A DNA stretch of 64,000 nucleotides from Gibbula magus (lineage: Eukaryota > Mollusca > Gastropoda > Trochida > Trochidae). A model generated the notes under the pieces. The model was not told the origin of the DNA and ran no database searches. It saw only the letters and a list, made by a program, of their open reading frames with translations. This document shows, piece after piece, positions 1-11,847 of this stretch. The first letter of the stretch is position 1, and every line of letters starts with the position of its first letter. Location of the stretch: positions 41,262,358-41,326,357 of the forward strand of contig OW388300.1 of NCBI GenBank assembly GCA_936450465.1. Reading direction: 5' to 3'. The translations under genes and the position numbers were made by a program.

Positions 1-537
1 GAAACAACATTAAAGTACTTGTATTGTCGAGATGTTAAACAAAGGAGACTTTTCACACATGTTGCCAACTGTCTGAAAAGCGTGCAAATTGCTTGAAATG
101 CTCAACCTAGTCTTGAATTGTGCACGCATTACATGACACTAGAATAAGTTACGAACAAGTTGAGACAAGTTCACGAATACATTGCCAATTGGCACGCAAA
201 CATTTGGTCATTTCTTTACGCATTGGTACGCACTCACGAACAGTTAACGAATTATCCACGCCGGTTTGCGGTGAAGATACGCATTGCCACGAATTAATGC
301 GTGCCAGTGCCGATTCGAAAAATGTGCAAGGAGGAGCGTTAGTCATTTTGTCAAAGAATTGAGGAATGCTTTTCAACAACTGACACTCGGTGGTTCTTAG
401 CGGAACTGGTTTTGTCAGGGCTTTTAATGGCGGCCGATAGCAGAAAAGAGCGGAGAACGGCGGAGGACAGCGTGCACATTTTGGCAGATAATGGCTTGGA
501 AAATTTGTAACGTTTACTTTTGTCCGCGTTGAGTATA
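1..537. other. No gene recognised
   Basis: Low-complexity AT-rich DNA with recurring short CACGAA and ACGCATTG words. Only short ORFs occur on either strand, without recognisable domains. Confidence 0.5.
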
Positions 538-545
538 CTTCATAC

Positions 546-1175
546 CACAGGGGCTTGTATTGTCGAAACTAGGGATTACAAAGAATATGAAGTCGACGAT
601 CCAGCCCCATATACTATAAAAAAAAGTAAAGGGATGTAACGGGGTCAACACCCCATGTCCGTTTGAAATTATATTTTAGAATGTTGTCATCATATTATCA
701 TTCAATGTTATATACCACGTCAAAGCCAATACATTTTTCTTTAAAATAAGCCATCAAACGTAAAAATCGATCGGATAATAACAAGGATATGATTTTTCAA
801 AGATTAAAATATAAGCACATTGCACATGTGAGCCATTTGGGTAGCCCACCAAAATGATAAAAAATTCGCTTGAAAAAATGATTATAAAATACTTTATAAT
901 ATCCTGTCAGCTAATAGTGACCCATTTACAAAGCCCAGTATTTGGTGCATCAGATCGCGCAAGAATTATAACATGAGGTACACTGTAATTGACGTACCAG
1001 GGATTTTAGATAATCTCAAGTGTGTTTCGAAACAACATTCTGAAATATAATTTCAAACGGACATGAGGTGTTCACCCCGTTACATCCCTTTACTTTTGTT
1101 TTTATAGTATATGGGGCTGGGTCGTCGACTTCATATTCTTTATAATTCCTAGTTTGGACAATACAAGCCCCTTTG
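546..1175. mobile_element. hAT-like MITE with about 140-bp inverted ends and 8-bp TSD
   Basis: The ends CACAGGGGCTTGTATTGTC and its complement (CAAAGGGGC...) form terminal inverted repeats of about 140 bp (546-687 against 1034-1175). The 8-bp direct repeat CTTCATAC flanks both ends (538-545 and 1176-1183), which is the target-site duplication size of hAT transposons. No transposase is inside. Confidence 0.88.
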
Positions 1176-1183
1176 CTTCATAC

Positions 1184-2190
1184 TTCACGCGATGTACCGT
1201 AAGCAAATCGCTTAGCCGAAACTCACACTTGTTTGAATTTTTCCTCCGCCGTTTTCCATTAGATCAGCCATGGTAAACCCATTTAAAACCCTATAAAACG
1301 ATTCCCGGGGTGATTTGACCTTTGTCCATGTTTTGTACTCCAGGACAAGATTTTTATCGGGCCCTCGCGGAATGTAAAGTGTAAACTAGGCATGAGAAGA
1401 AAACAGACAGTGTCGTATCAGGCCTTGGAAAGGTCATTTAGAAGTTGCATAGAAGAACAGAAAGACTTCCTGGATAACAACTTCTTTAATGTGAAAATTA
1501 ACGTTTAAAATTAAGTTTCGCAGTATATACTCATTCATTCATCAGGTGGAATGTAAGGATATAACAAAATGTGATACATTTATATAGGAAACAACATAAT
1601 AGTGAGAAAACTCAATCAGGGACATTCAAATTTCTGAGAATGGGGTGCATGAGTTGTTAACTTACCCCGTGCTGGATACAAGACAGTGAGAAATAACGCG
1701 TAAATAACATATGCTATACAAGACACTTCATGAAACACATCCACTGGTCTCACTGTACAGCAGGGTGTATACCACTGATCTAAGTGTGTGTGATTTAACA
1801 AGGAACTATCACTTTGCTAGCACCTGTCACAACTGATTATGAAAGTCAGTCATCTATAATAACAACATTCTCACAGTTTTACTATTTTACGCGACTTAGG
1901 TTACACACATACATACATACATACCATGAAGAAAAACATACTTATCAAATAATAAATGTGTATTAAGATGATGAATAAACATATTTGTTACCGGATAACA
2001 AGTTCTTTAACGTGAAAATTAACGAAGTTTCGAAGTATATACATATTCATTCATCATTAACATATTTCCTCAACGGCATTCTTTATATCAAAAATGACGT
2101 TTTGTACACTATTTAATCTTTTTTGTCAATCATAGTCTTCACTCACAGGAACTCGATATCGTAGTAATAACGTAGGTAAAACGTAGGTAA
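1184..2190. repeat. Unassigned DNA with a direct repeat
   Basis: About 70 bp at 1466-1540 (GGATAACAACTTCTTTAATG...) recurs as a diverged direct copy at 1983-2055. A short CATA tract lies near 1905-1923. No gene is seen. Confidence 0.55.
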
Positions 2191-2192
2191 AG

Positions 2193-2500
2193 AAGCCTAC
2201 CCCCTATATAACATAGAGTAAAGGAGCACGGCCAGCCATAATGCCGATGTAAGGGTCCATTCAACATTAGGTCAAACGTTACGCTAAGAATTAGTGACAT
2301 TCAGAAATGAACGCACGTACTTATCAATTATACATTTCTCCGCACAACCGGGCTGATTTCCAACATTTGTCACCCCTAAGATAACTTTAACAGCTTTTCA
2401 AACTCGAAAATCGACCACAAAAAACTCTCCCGTGAACGTTAACTCGCAGATACCCTTTCGACCGATCTGATCGGTCCGTTGATATATAGGGGGTAGGTTT
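2193..2500. mobile_element. MITE-like element, TIR AAGCCTACCCCCTATATA
   Basis: The 18-bp ends AAGCCTACCCCCTATATA and AAACCTACCCCCTATATA are inverted. The interior has the ACTCGAAAATC...CTCCCGTGAACGTTA stretch that recurs at 23345-23450. Confidence 0.6.
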
Positions 2501-2831
2501 TTTCAGTATTTTGATCTCTTACTGAGTCTGGTCTCTTGTATATTCATGTTATTGTATAACCAAAGTTATGCCTATGATTATAGATACCAATACTTTTGAC
2601 CTTTCTATGTCGTTTCTATTTGCATTTATTTCATTTCTGAACTTCTGATCAATGCTTTAGCACAGTCAGTTATGCTCATGCAGTACAGAGTTGATTATGC
2701 ACATTGTACCCTCAAACATAGTTAGATATAGCTGAGAAACATATTCATGTATATAATGTAGAGAACTACATATTAATATGAATTCATTCATTCAATCTTA
2801 AATTATCGATGTCAATAGTGCGCACCGCCTA

Positions 2832-3385
2832 CACTCAATCGCAAAAGAAACGCCACCATACAAAATACAAGATAATTCAATCCACGAGTGAAACAGAGAT
2901 ATATCATCTCTCAAGAAGCCTACGAAACTAAATTTGAAATTTCAAAACATTATCTGTTCAAATTTCTGAGGAACACACGTTTTAAAAATCGTCGTGTTCG
3001 AATCCCCTTAACTGGACGAGATTGGAGAGTTCAAAATGGCTTTTTGGCTTGTTTTATGACGTCGTACAGTAAAGACCCGTTAGGTCAAAGAAGGTTATTT
3101 ATGTCAACTTAATCATTTATTAATTATAATTCTACAAGTTATGAGTTTTTGAGTTAAATGCCAAACATTTAGGCCAAAAACCATTTTAAAAAAGCGATTT
3201 CAGTACTTGAACATATATAAAAAATAAAGTATAGTATTCTGATATATGAATTTTGAAGGTACCTCTTTTCAAATCATGTCTCTATAAAATGCATTAAAAT
3301 CGACTTTCTCAGGCAGCTGTATTTCTAGACTTTCTAGAATACTAGACTTTTGAAAATGTGGTGACGTTTCTTTTGCGGTTGAGTG
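2832..3385. mobile_element. MITE with GCAAAAGAAACG inverted ends
   Basis: The ends CACTCAATCGCAAAAGAAAC and CACTCAACCGCAAAAGAAAC are inverted, about 27 bp each, around a 550-bp AT-rich core without transposase. I treat the 74-codon ORF inside as incidental. Confidence 0.75.
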
Positions 3386-3733
3386 CAGACTGTAAGTTAT
3401 TCAGACAGTTATCAGTTATTATCATTATAAGTATAAATATAAATTGAATTTATAAGTTTATAAACAGGATGAAGCTTGGTTGAAATGCATTTTACGTGTG
3501 CAACAGATGTTAGTTTTAACATTGTGTAACGTAATGTTAATAAAATTTGAATAAATGCTGTGACTCTCTACTAATTTCTTATTCTACGATGACATTTTAA
3601 AATACTTTTTTTGGTTGATTAATATTCATACACTATTTTTGTGAAAAAGATTTACCACGATTGAATACATGATGACAGAACATTCTAAGCCATACTTGTT
3701 TATGACTGGGCAGATATAGGTCATCAAAAATGG
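3386..3733. other. No feature recognised
   Basis: AT-rich spacer between two MITEs. No ORF of note. Confidence 0.5.
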
Positions 3734-4043
3734 TACGTTTTTGATTAAACGTAATTATTTATACCTACCAGTTGACTAGACCTACTTTGCCTTGTTTCCT
3801 CTGGAAGACTATTTATCCAACCCTAAACACAGACGAAACTTTGAAAGAAGAAGATAAGGGATTGGTAAAATCGCTACCCAAGGTCACTCGGTGGTCTCAT
3901 GACATCACTCCCATAAACCTTCACTCTCCAAACAGACCCAAAAAACAGTGAGAAAGCAGACCAAAGCGGTGATATTGTGCAGTACTAAAGCGAAGGTCTA
4001 GTTAACAGGTAAGAATAAATAATTACGTTTAATCCAAAACGTA
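3734..4043. mobile_element. MITE-like element with 52-bp inverted ends
   Basis: Sequence from TACGTTTTTGATTAAACGTA at the left is inverted at the right (3992-4043), about 85-90% identical over 52 bp. The 200-bp core is non-coding. Confidence 0.75.
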
Positions 4044-4544
4044 GCATTATTTAAATAGCTATATGTTGACTAGACCTATTGAAAAACACGGCGCGTAGGC
4101 GGGTCAGTGTATACATGGAAGAGACGAGATGGGCGATTAGCCCTGAGTGTAAGCTAACCTACAAGTCTTCCAAACCCTTGGTGAGGACAAGGAAATGCCC
4201 GAGAGACACTATCTCTACCGGCTAAGCGGATCAAAGAGACAACCCAGCCTCTCATGCTTCTGATTAAAATAAACGATCCGATCCAATGTTTATTGAGGAG
4301 AGCATCGAAAGAGAACGAGTCCATTCTTTAAGAGGACTGTCTTATACCCCACTTCCGGTCTCGTTGCTATGGTTTATTTTGTTACAAGTGTAGGTGTATT
4401 AGCCGATACACCTATACTTTTTCTGATATACCTACAGTTTTCTAATATACCTACACTTTTCAACAACTGAGAAAGAATGTAGTCAATTTCCAAATTCTAA
4501 GTGATGATACTTTATAAAATGTCAGATTATAAATGAACATATAA

Positions 4545-4612
4545 GGAACCTGGGATTGAACCCGTGTCCTGTTGCTTTCTGGCCGAACGACTTATCCATT
4601 ACACCACGAAGT
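4545..4612 (-). repeat. tRNA-like segment inside composite element
   Basis: The minus strand reads TTCGTGGTGTAATGGATAAG, then an anticodon-like region, then a B-box-like GGGTTCAATCCC. No intact acceptor stem was found. It is likely a tRNA-derived part of a repeat, with a second copy at 62195-62268. Confidence 0.6.
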
Positions 4613-5017
4613 CAGTTGAAAACATTTTTTCATGACCAAATGAATAAGGTTCTTATAATGCGTGAAATAATATCACAAATTTATGTTTTTCTTTTTATAT
4701 AAGAATGTAATTTAATTTTGGGTGCAAAATGTCTTAACATACTGAAAGTTGTTTCTGTATTCTCTACACTTTGGCCACGTTGACATTAGCCATGCTGTTT
4801 ATAGCGCTAGCTGTACATTTCAGCAAGATGCACGTGCATCTGCGTTGACAATGCCGTCAAACATGGGTAACCATACAACGCAGCACGGGCTGCGTTGTCA
4901 CAGACGAGGTCGTATTTGGGTTGTGCGTTTCATGCCCAAGCTTGTTTACAGCTGTATTTGTTTAGAAATATTATGAAATAGTATCCGCTTACACTCGACC
5001 GTAAGTGGGGTATAAGA

Positions 5018-5165
5018 CAGATATACCCATACTTTTCCTCGTGTATCAAATGATACCCTACACTTTTCCCCGTTGGAGCCATACTCGGCTCCGCCTCGTA
5101 AGGGCCCCACGGGGAAAACTGTAGGGTATCATTCGATACACTCGGAAAAGTATGGGTATATCTCT
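5018..5165. repeat. Foldback (hairpin) with GC-rich tip
   Basis: Arms of about 62 bp: AGATATACCCATACTTTTCC and onward against its complement ending at 5164. The tip carries its own small palindrome (GGAGCC-ATACTC-GGCTCC). Confidence 0.85.
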
Positions 5166-6958
5166 CACTTATCTACCGACTACTGGGGTCGATTTCTAGA
5201 TTGTGAAGACTTCTCAAATAGTTTTTTCTATCTTATCTACCGACTAAAGGGTCCATTTCTAGATAGTGAAGGCTTCTCAAATATTTTTTTCTATCTTATC
5301 TACATACTACAGAGGTCGATTCCTAGATTGTGAGGAGCTCTCAAATATTTTTTTCTATCTTATCTACAGACTAAAGGGGTCGATTCTTAGATTGTGGCTA
5401 GCTTTCAACTCGTTTCTCAATCTTATCTACAGACATTAGGGGTCAATTCCTAGATTGTGAGGAGCTTTCAATTCGTTTCTCTATCTTATCTAACGACTAC
5501 AGCGGCCTATTCCTAGATTGTGAAGGATTCTCAAATAGTTTTTCTATCTAATCTACATACTATAGGGGTCGGTTCCTAGATTGTGAAGGCTTCTCAAATA
5601 ATTATGTTCTATCTTATCTACAGACTACAGTTGTCGATTCCTAGATTGCGAGGAGCTCTCAGCTCGTTTCTCTAGCTTATCTACAGACTACAGCGGTCGA
5701 TTCCTAGATTGTGAAGGCTTCTCAAATAGTTTCTCTATCTTTTCTACATACTATAAGGGTCGATTTGTAGATTGTGAAGGCTTCTCAAATAGTGTTTTTC
5801 TATCTAAACTACAGATTAAAGGGGTCGATTCTTAGATCGTGGGGAGCTTTCAACTCGTTTCTCTATCTTATCTACAGACAATAGGGGTCAATTCCTAGAT
5901 TGTTAGGAACTTTGAATTCGTTTCTCTATCTTATCTAATGACTACAGGGGCCTATTCCTAGATTTTGAAGGCTTCTCAAATAGTTTTTCTATCTAATCTA
6001 CATACTATAGGGGTCGATTCCTAGATTTTGAAGGCTTCCCAAATAGTTTTTCTATCATATCTACAGACTACAGGGGTCGATTCTTAGAGTGTTCTATCTT
6101 ATCAACAGAATATAGGGGTAGATTCCTAGATTGTGAGCAGCCGTCAACTCATTTCTCTATCTTATCTAACGACTACAGGGGTCGATTCTTAGATTGTGAA
6201 GGGTTGTGAAATTTAATCTACATACTGTAGTAGTCGATTCCTAGATTGTTGAGCCTTTTCAAATACTTTGATTCATAGATTGTGAAGAGCTTTCACCTCG
6301 TTTCTCTATCCTATCTACCTTCTGTAGCGGTCGATTCCTAGAGTGTGAAGGGTTACGATATTTCATCTACAGACTATAGGGGCGATTCATAGTTTGTGGG
6401 GGCGGGATAGCGCAGTGATTAGCGCGTTCGGTTTCGGATCAAGAGTCCGGGATTCGAATCCTGCCAGGGTCACGGCAACTTTGTCTGTAATAGAGAACTG
6501 TTCTACATGTAGCAAGGTTTGGGTGGAATGCTGAACTGAATGTCAGCGTAGAACCACCCATTGTTTGCTAGTTCCAGCCGATGCTCGCAGGTTTCACCGC
6601 AATGGCGTTGCGGGCTTTCTGTTAGTGAAATACCCTTGAAAGTGGCGTTAAACCCAAACTCACCTCACCTCACCTGGATTGTAAAGGGTTATGATATCTC
6701 ATATACAGAATGTAGTGGTCGATTCCTAGAATTTGAAGGCTTCACAAATATTTTTGTTATCTTATCTACAGTCTATAGGGGTCGATTCCTAGATTGTGAA
6801 GAGCTTTCATCACGTTTCTCTATCTTATCTTCCGACTGTAGGTGGGTTATGATATTTCATCTACAGACTATATTGGTCGATTCCTAGATCGTGAAGGGTT
6901 ATGACACTTCATCTCCAGACTGTATTAGTCGATCCCTAGATTGTGAAGAGTTATGATA
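5165..6958 (+). repeat. 63-bp minisatellite, about 25 copies, split by a SINE
   Basis: The unit is roughly CTATCTTATCTACAGACTAC, GGGGTCGATTCCTAGATTGT, GAAGGCTTCTCAAATAGTTT. A second unit type has GAGGAGCTTTCAACTCGTTTC as its last third, and the two types are interspersed. The array runs to about 6400, is broken by a SINE, and resumes at 6676. ORFs inside it are products of the repeat. Confidence 0.9.
6404..6676 (+). mobile_element. tRNA-derived SINE (family 1), full-length-like
   Basis: A tRNA-like head (GGGCGGGATAGCGCAGTGAT with an A box, and GGGATTCGAATCC as B box) is followed by a body also found at 29523, then the tail GAAAGTGGCGTTAAACCC and CTCACCTCACCTCACC. It sits inside the minisatellite, so it inserted after the array formed. 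Confidence 0.88.
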
Positions 6959-6966
6959 ATACAAAG

Positions 6967-7486
6967 TAACGGGGGAAAACTAACAGGGAAAAAGTAACAT
7001 TTTTTTCATATAAAGGAACAATAAGAGTATTTCATTGAATTGAGGTAATGTTGACAATCTTGTTATTGTAGATTATAAAAAAACATTGATAATACTTTTA
7101 AGGATGAATCAACAAAGTAAAGTATACTTGTTATCTGTAATAACATAATTATAACAGGGTTACCATTTTCCAACTGGATCAGCTAACTTGGATTTTAGCT
7201 TAATTGAGTAAACTAATTTACTATAATAACATGTGTCACCTTTGATCTGCAAGAGTATCTTCAAAGACAAAAAACATTTGAACTCTTACTGTACTGTTGT
7301 AAAGACTCCCAACATGTCTTAACAAGTAAATAAATTCGCTTATAATCACTAATCACTGATCTATACCTTCAAAGATGACATTGTGCTGATGTGACATTGT
7401 GCTTGTATATATAATAATATATTGTTGAACTTGTTTAATGAAAACACTTGAAAACTGTTGCTTTTTTCCTGTTAGCTTTTTCCGAG
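6967..7486. mobile_element. Possible MITE with CGGGGGAAAACTAACAGG-type ends
   Basis: GGGGGAAAACTAACAGGGAA at the left is imperfectly inverted at the right (TTTTTTCCTGTTAGCTTTTT). The 520-bp core is AT-rich. Target duplication is not clear. Confidence 0.45.
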
Positions 7487-8640
7487 ATCCTATCTTCTAA
7501 TTTGTGTGTTTAAACGTGTTCCGTTGTGGAATTGAGTGAAAGCCTGAGGCACAAAACATGAAAAACAATCCTTATAATTACAAAATCTACAAGTTTTTCT
7601 TCAAATATTTACAAATCTAATATATTTGTAATTTATCACGAGAAACAGCAGCTTGTTACACGCAATGATACATGGCTGAATCAAAATTGAGGAATGCTTC
7701 ATCTAAAACGGCAGAAGATTTAATTTCGTTTTCTCCAACATTCACATGCATACATTCAGAGTTCGTTTACTCTACATTCCGCATTTTTAAATTAACCCTC
7801 ATTAGCATATCACGCAACGTTCAAACATGGCTACTGTTAGTGTAGCGCTGTGAGTGAACAAGCTTCAGGACCTATCTATCAAAATGAATTGTTCATGGTG
7901 AAGGTAATTGTCTCATTCGGAAAATAAATATATATTCCAGTTATCGGTGTAGGTGTGAAGACGAAATGACATATGCATTTCCTATTTTGCATCAAAACTT
8001 TACTCTCAGTTGTAAGAACCGGTTGACCCGACCGTTTGTTCGAATGGATTGTGACTTCACAAGGTACGAATGCACGAGTTATGGTTGCACATTTTATCTG
8101 CATTCAACGAAAAATGGCAGCAGGTTTCTGAGAGCGCTCGTCCAATCAGAAACGCGGAAATTAGTGTAACAAAATCATTTTGTAATTATAAGTATAAGGA
8201 ACATGAATAATAAATGTATTCAGACATGGCAATTATATCCTTCATGTTACATGAACCGTTCATATGTTGATTGAATGACAAGTCAATGAGGAAAAAGTTG
8301 TATTGCCATTTTGACAAAAACTGACAAAAATGGTGTTTGGTAACATATGCTTTATAGGTTTTTGCATTATTCAATATTACTAATCTTTGACACAAACTAA
8401 AACATGGACCTGATAACTCTTGGTATAAAAAAGCATAGGTTTCGATTGTTTCTCCTTATTAAGAACAAACTTGTCTCTTGCAATCTGTCTGATGTCTACG
8501 GCATGGTTGTGGTCGTCTCTGAAAGATGTCAATAGACCAGCTGTGTTGATGGATAACTACATTTAACCACTAATGTACATTGTCGGTGTCTTGTCTTGAA
8601 ACAAGAAAGAGATATGTTGTAACAAGACTACTTGATTTGA
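7487..8640. other. No gene recognised
   Basis: AT-rich DNA with ORFs up to about 75 codons on both strands, overlapping one another and lacking recognisable motifs. Confidence 0.5.
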
Positions 8641-9120
8641 TTTAAACAATATTTATTCATGAAAATATTAGTGGATTGGTAAACAGGCATTATGCCTATA
8701 TAAATACCTCTCCAGTACAACATTATACATAACACAACATCATCAATACTGAGAAACGCACAACATTCAATAAACATCGTTGTATAATAGTAGGACAGTA
8801 TTTTATAACATATGATTAAGCCAGGACTTAAAACGTTTTGTCTGGGTAAAGTAATAATGCAGTGAAGTGACGATACTGTGATTAATTTCATTGGAAACTG
8901 AATAATTTCAATGTAAAATGGATTTCAAGTCAAAGCCATGTTCATAGAAGAAACACCTTGATCGAATTTCAACAAAATGTTGACATATAAATAGATAATG
9001 TATGGTATCCTCATAGTGATAGCCACAGTCCCAAGTGGAAGAATTTTGAAGAAAACGATCAAATTTATGGGCTTTTAGGTCGCTACAACCCAATCACATT
9101 TTACAATGGATAATTTGATT
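8640..9120 (-). pseudogene. LINE C-terminal fragment (zinc-knuckle region)
   Basis: The minus-strand reading GCSDLKAHKFDRFLQNSS, then CDCGYHYEDTIHYLFICQHF, gives the C-x-C-x8-H-x4-C knuckle typical of LINE C termini. It continues past an in-frame stop to NEINHSIVTSLHYYFTQTKRF. No RT domain is attached. Confidence 0.7.
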
Positions 9121-9186
9121 GTGTCTTGTACCTGTGTTTTAAATAACATGATGCACATTGCACGGTAAGGTTCGATCAACATGTTT

Positions 9187-9655
9187 CTTAAATAATAATA
9201 ATAATGCATTTGTTATAGCACCTATTCTCCAACAAAAGCTCCTCAGTGGTGCTTTACATTCAGGAGGGAGAAAGAGAGCTTCTGATTAAACAGGAAAGTT
9301 TTCAAATGTAGCAAGGGAATCAATATGTCTTACATTGTCATCCAACATATTCCACTCAAGAACACACGATGGAAGGAAGGACTTTTTATATGTTTCTGTG
9401 CGGCAAAGAGGATTTTGAAGAATATTGGATGTCCTAGATTCATATGTGGATGTAGAGGATATCATTATTGGAATTAATTCTGATAAGTATTTCAGAGTTT
9501 TTTCATTGAACATTTTGTCAGACAATGACGAAAAACCAGTTTCAATATAAATGTTAGAATGACTTACTCCTCTAATGGATCCACATATGGTTCTTAAGGC
9601 AACTAAATGAAGTTTCTTGTGTCTTTGTTCTATTATTCCAAATATAATCACAATA
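9187..9655 (-). pseudogene. LINE-A 3' part: C-terminal domain and (ATT)n tail
   Basis: The minus-strand frame reads QRHKKLHLVALRTICGSIRG, then the family tail EWNMLDDNVRHIDSLATFENF. The 3' end GGTGCTATAACAAATGC runs into ATT repeats near 9187-9199, a typical LINE end. It continues the element whose RT lies at 9890-10720; a plus-strand LINE piece is inserted between them. Confidence 0.78.
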
Positions 9656-9659
9656 ATAA

Positions 9660-9855
9660 AAATAATTGGTAGAACAATCTCCCTCTCGTCCTGAAAACTT
9701 CTCCAACCTTGGACACTTTCAATTCTGCATTAAAAACACACCTCTTTGCAAAATATTACCCCGATTAACTTTCCCCATGTTCTCTTAGAATTTCTATTGT
9801 GTGAGACATATCTAAGCGCTATGAGCATGTAATTGGATATATATATATATATATA
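9660..9855 (+). pseudogene. LINE-C 3' fragment inserted into LINE-A
   Basis: The plus-strand reading NNLPLVLKTSPTLDTFNSALK, then THLFAKYYPD, is the usual end of CR1-like ORF2. It is followed by a 3' UTR ending GAGCATGTAATTGGATA and an AT dinucleotide tract (9837-9857). Confidence 0.72.
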
Positions 9856-9889
9856 TCTAAATGAAATATACAAGTTTTGAAGGCTTTTC

Positions 9890-10720
9890 CTTTGAAGTCG
9901 ATAGTTTAGGCTTCTCAAGCAATTTATCATAGGACTAACCTTGGATATAATATTATCAATATGTTTATTCCTCTGGCCATCACTTTGCAAAGTAAACCCT
10001 ACATGCTTATGAGAATCAACAGATTTGATAATTGTATAATTCATTACAATGTAAGGCATTAATGTTATCGCTTTCTTTCTAGAAGAAAACCTATAGTTTC
10101 TGTTTGATTTGGGTTAAGATCTACCTTCCACGTTTTTGCTCATTTTCGTATAAGTTTAAGGTCATCATTTAACATATTAGAGGATAGGACAGGATCATCA
10201 ATTATCACATATACTGATGTATAAACGGCGAATAATTTGTTATTGCAATGGATATTCGACAATATCATTAATATAGATCAAAACGAGTAGAGGCCCCAAA
10301 ACTGATCCTTGAGGGACACCCGCTTCTAATGATTTAACATTTGATTTATACACATTGATTACTGTGAATTGTTTTCGATTAGTAAGATAACTTTCAAACC
10401 ATGATAAAAGCGAACCACGTATCCCATTAGCCCATAGTTTATGCAAAAGGCCCTTGTGCCATACCCTATCAAACGCTTTACTTACATGTTTATCACAAAA
10501 TACAGCGCAAACTTCCTTACCACTATCCATCGCCTTAGCTACATTATCATACAAATGAGTGAGCTGGTAAGATGTAGAATCACCGGTCATAAAACCTGAT
10601 TGCAATGATGTGATCATTCCATTATCTAAAAGGAAGTTTGATATATGCTTAAAAACACAATTCTCAAACACTTTTGACAAACAGCTAGTAAGTGACACAG
10701 GTCAGTAATTAACACATTGA
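9890..10720 (-). pseudogene. LINE-A reverse transcriptase, inactive (Jockey/CR1-like)
   Basis: RT blocks in order on the minus strand: NY*PVSLTSCLSKVFENC (one in-frame stop), LQSGFMTGDSTSYQL, AVFCDKHVSKAFDRVWHKGL, AGVPQGSVLGPLL, YINDIV, then the thumb with VDSHKHVGFTLQ. The catalytic box, normally FADDTS, reads FAVYTS, so both Asp are gone. Frameshifts follow. It is a dead retrotransposon copy. Confidence 0.88.
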
Positions 10721-10721
10721 T

Positions 10722-11240
10722 GCAATGTGGGCAAACACGAAGGCAGAGAGAAAGAAGAACAACTGGAATAGGAGAGTCCACACGAAGTTGACCAGTCTCA
10801 AACTGCAACATTTTATTCCTTTACAGAATACGTTTAATGTAAATTTTATATGCAGCGAGTTCCGAGGCAAAGTGATGGACGAATATCTGAGGGACTGGAA
10901 GACTGACTTATCACGGCAGAACAGTAAACGAGGGGACGGCGGCAACAAGCTGAGTTTTTTATCGAACTTTTATATGTTCTTTTAAACCGGAAACATATAT
11001 TACAGAGAATATTCCAAGGAGTCACCGAAGAGCACTAGGTAAATTCCGTTGTGGCACTGCCCCTCTAGGTATTGAGACAGGACGTTATACCAACACATCG
11101 GTAAATGAGAGGACATGCTTTAACTGCCCTCACATCATCGAGGATGAACCGCATGTTTTACTGCACTGCCCATTATACTGTGATTGTCGTTCTGTTTTAT
11201 TTAACTACTATGATAGTGTAAATCATCATTTTAGTACTTT
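10722..11240 (+). pseudogene. LINE-B C-terminal fragment inserted into LINE-A
   Basis: The plus-strand frame starts in 10725-10985 (NTKAERKKNNWNRRVHTKL), shifts frame near 10983, and continues HRRALGKFRCGTAPLGIETG, then CFNCPHIIEDEPHVLLHC, a C-x2-C-x8-H-x4-C knuckle. This is the C terminus of a different LINE family, oriented against its host element. Confidence 0.78.
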
Positions 11241-11242
11241 TA

Positions 11243-11645
11243 ATGATGAGTTTACGAATGAAACCGTTCATCCATGGTGCATCATTAGGGCGAATAGTAA
11301 CAGTTTTATTTGAAATATTTGATTTACAAAGGTCTGTTAATGTATTTACTAGTATGGGAGTACTAGTATTATTATCATCGTATAACGTAATACAATTCCA
11401 GTTAATACCACCTACATTTTGCCGAAAGTATTTACATCGATATTTTCGTAAATGTATATCAACTTTGAGTAGGCTTTCTTTGTATGCTTTGTTGATTTCA
11501 ATGTTACGTTAACTGAACAGTGATCACTACAGAATGGGGGAGTTACACCAGAGGAATTTACAATTTCAGGACAAGATACGAATATTAGATCAATTAGTCG
11601 ATTTTTGAGTTATTCGTGTTGCCTCTTCAAAGAATACTGTAAACG
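11243..11645 (-). pseudogene. LINE-A endonuclease fragment
   Basis: The minus strand reads LKNRLIDLIFVSCPEIVNSS, then PPFCSDHCSVNVTL; SDH is the conserved APE-endonuclease catalytic block. It continues to NKTVTIRPNDAPWMNGFIRK, the linker ahead of RT. About 150 residues expected between this and the RT are missing, at the point where LINE-B sits. Confidence 0.75.
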
Positions 11646-11649
11646 TTAG

Positions 11650-11845
11650 AAGCTTGAAGTTAACATCTCAAAAACCAAGGTATTGTATTTGGAGGGGGCC
11701 CTATCAATAAGTACAAAAACCGATTTGTCTTGGGTGATCAGGAAATTGATTTCCAAGACTCTCATACTTACCTTGGCATTTGCGTACATAGAAATCGCAA
11801 ATTTTGTTCTGCCATTAAACAGTTGACACGTATTGCATCAAACAC
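11650..11845 (+). pseudogene. LINE RT thumb fragment
   Basis: The plus-strand reading EVNISKTKV, a frame change, GGPINKYKNRFVLGDQEIDF, then SHTYLGICVHRNRKFCSAIK is the post-catalytic RT region. It stops where the inverted minisatellite begins. Confidence 0.72.
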
Positions 11846-11847
11846 TC

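Larger units (their letters stand above)
4337..5165 (+). mobile_element. Composite TIR element plus hairpin, copy 1
   Basis: The inverted ends CTGTCTTATACCCCACTT (4337) and its complement (to 5020) bound a 684-bp body with a tRNA-like segment. A 148-bp foldback abuts at 5018-5165. The same unit lies inverted at 61614-62527. No transposase is seen, so it is non-autonomous. Confidence 0.78.

Noticed and set aside
2888..3112. A 74-codon ORF inside a MITE
   Set aside because: It shows no transposase motif, and the element is too short to be autonomous.
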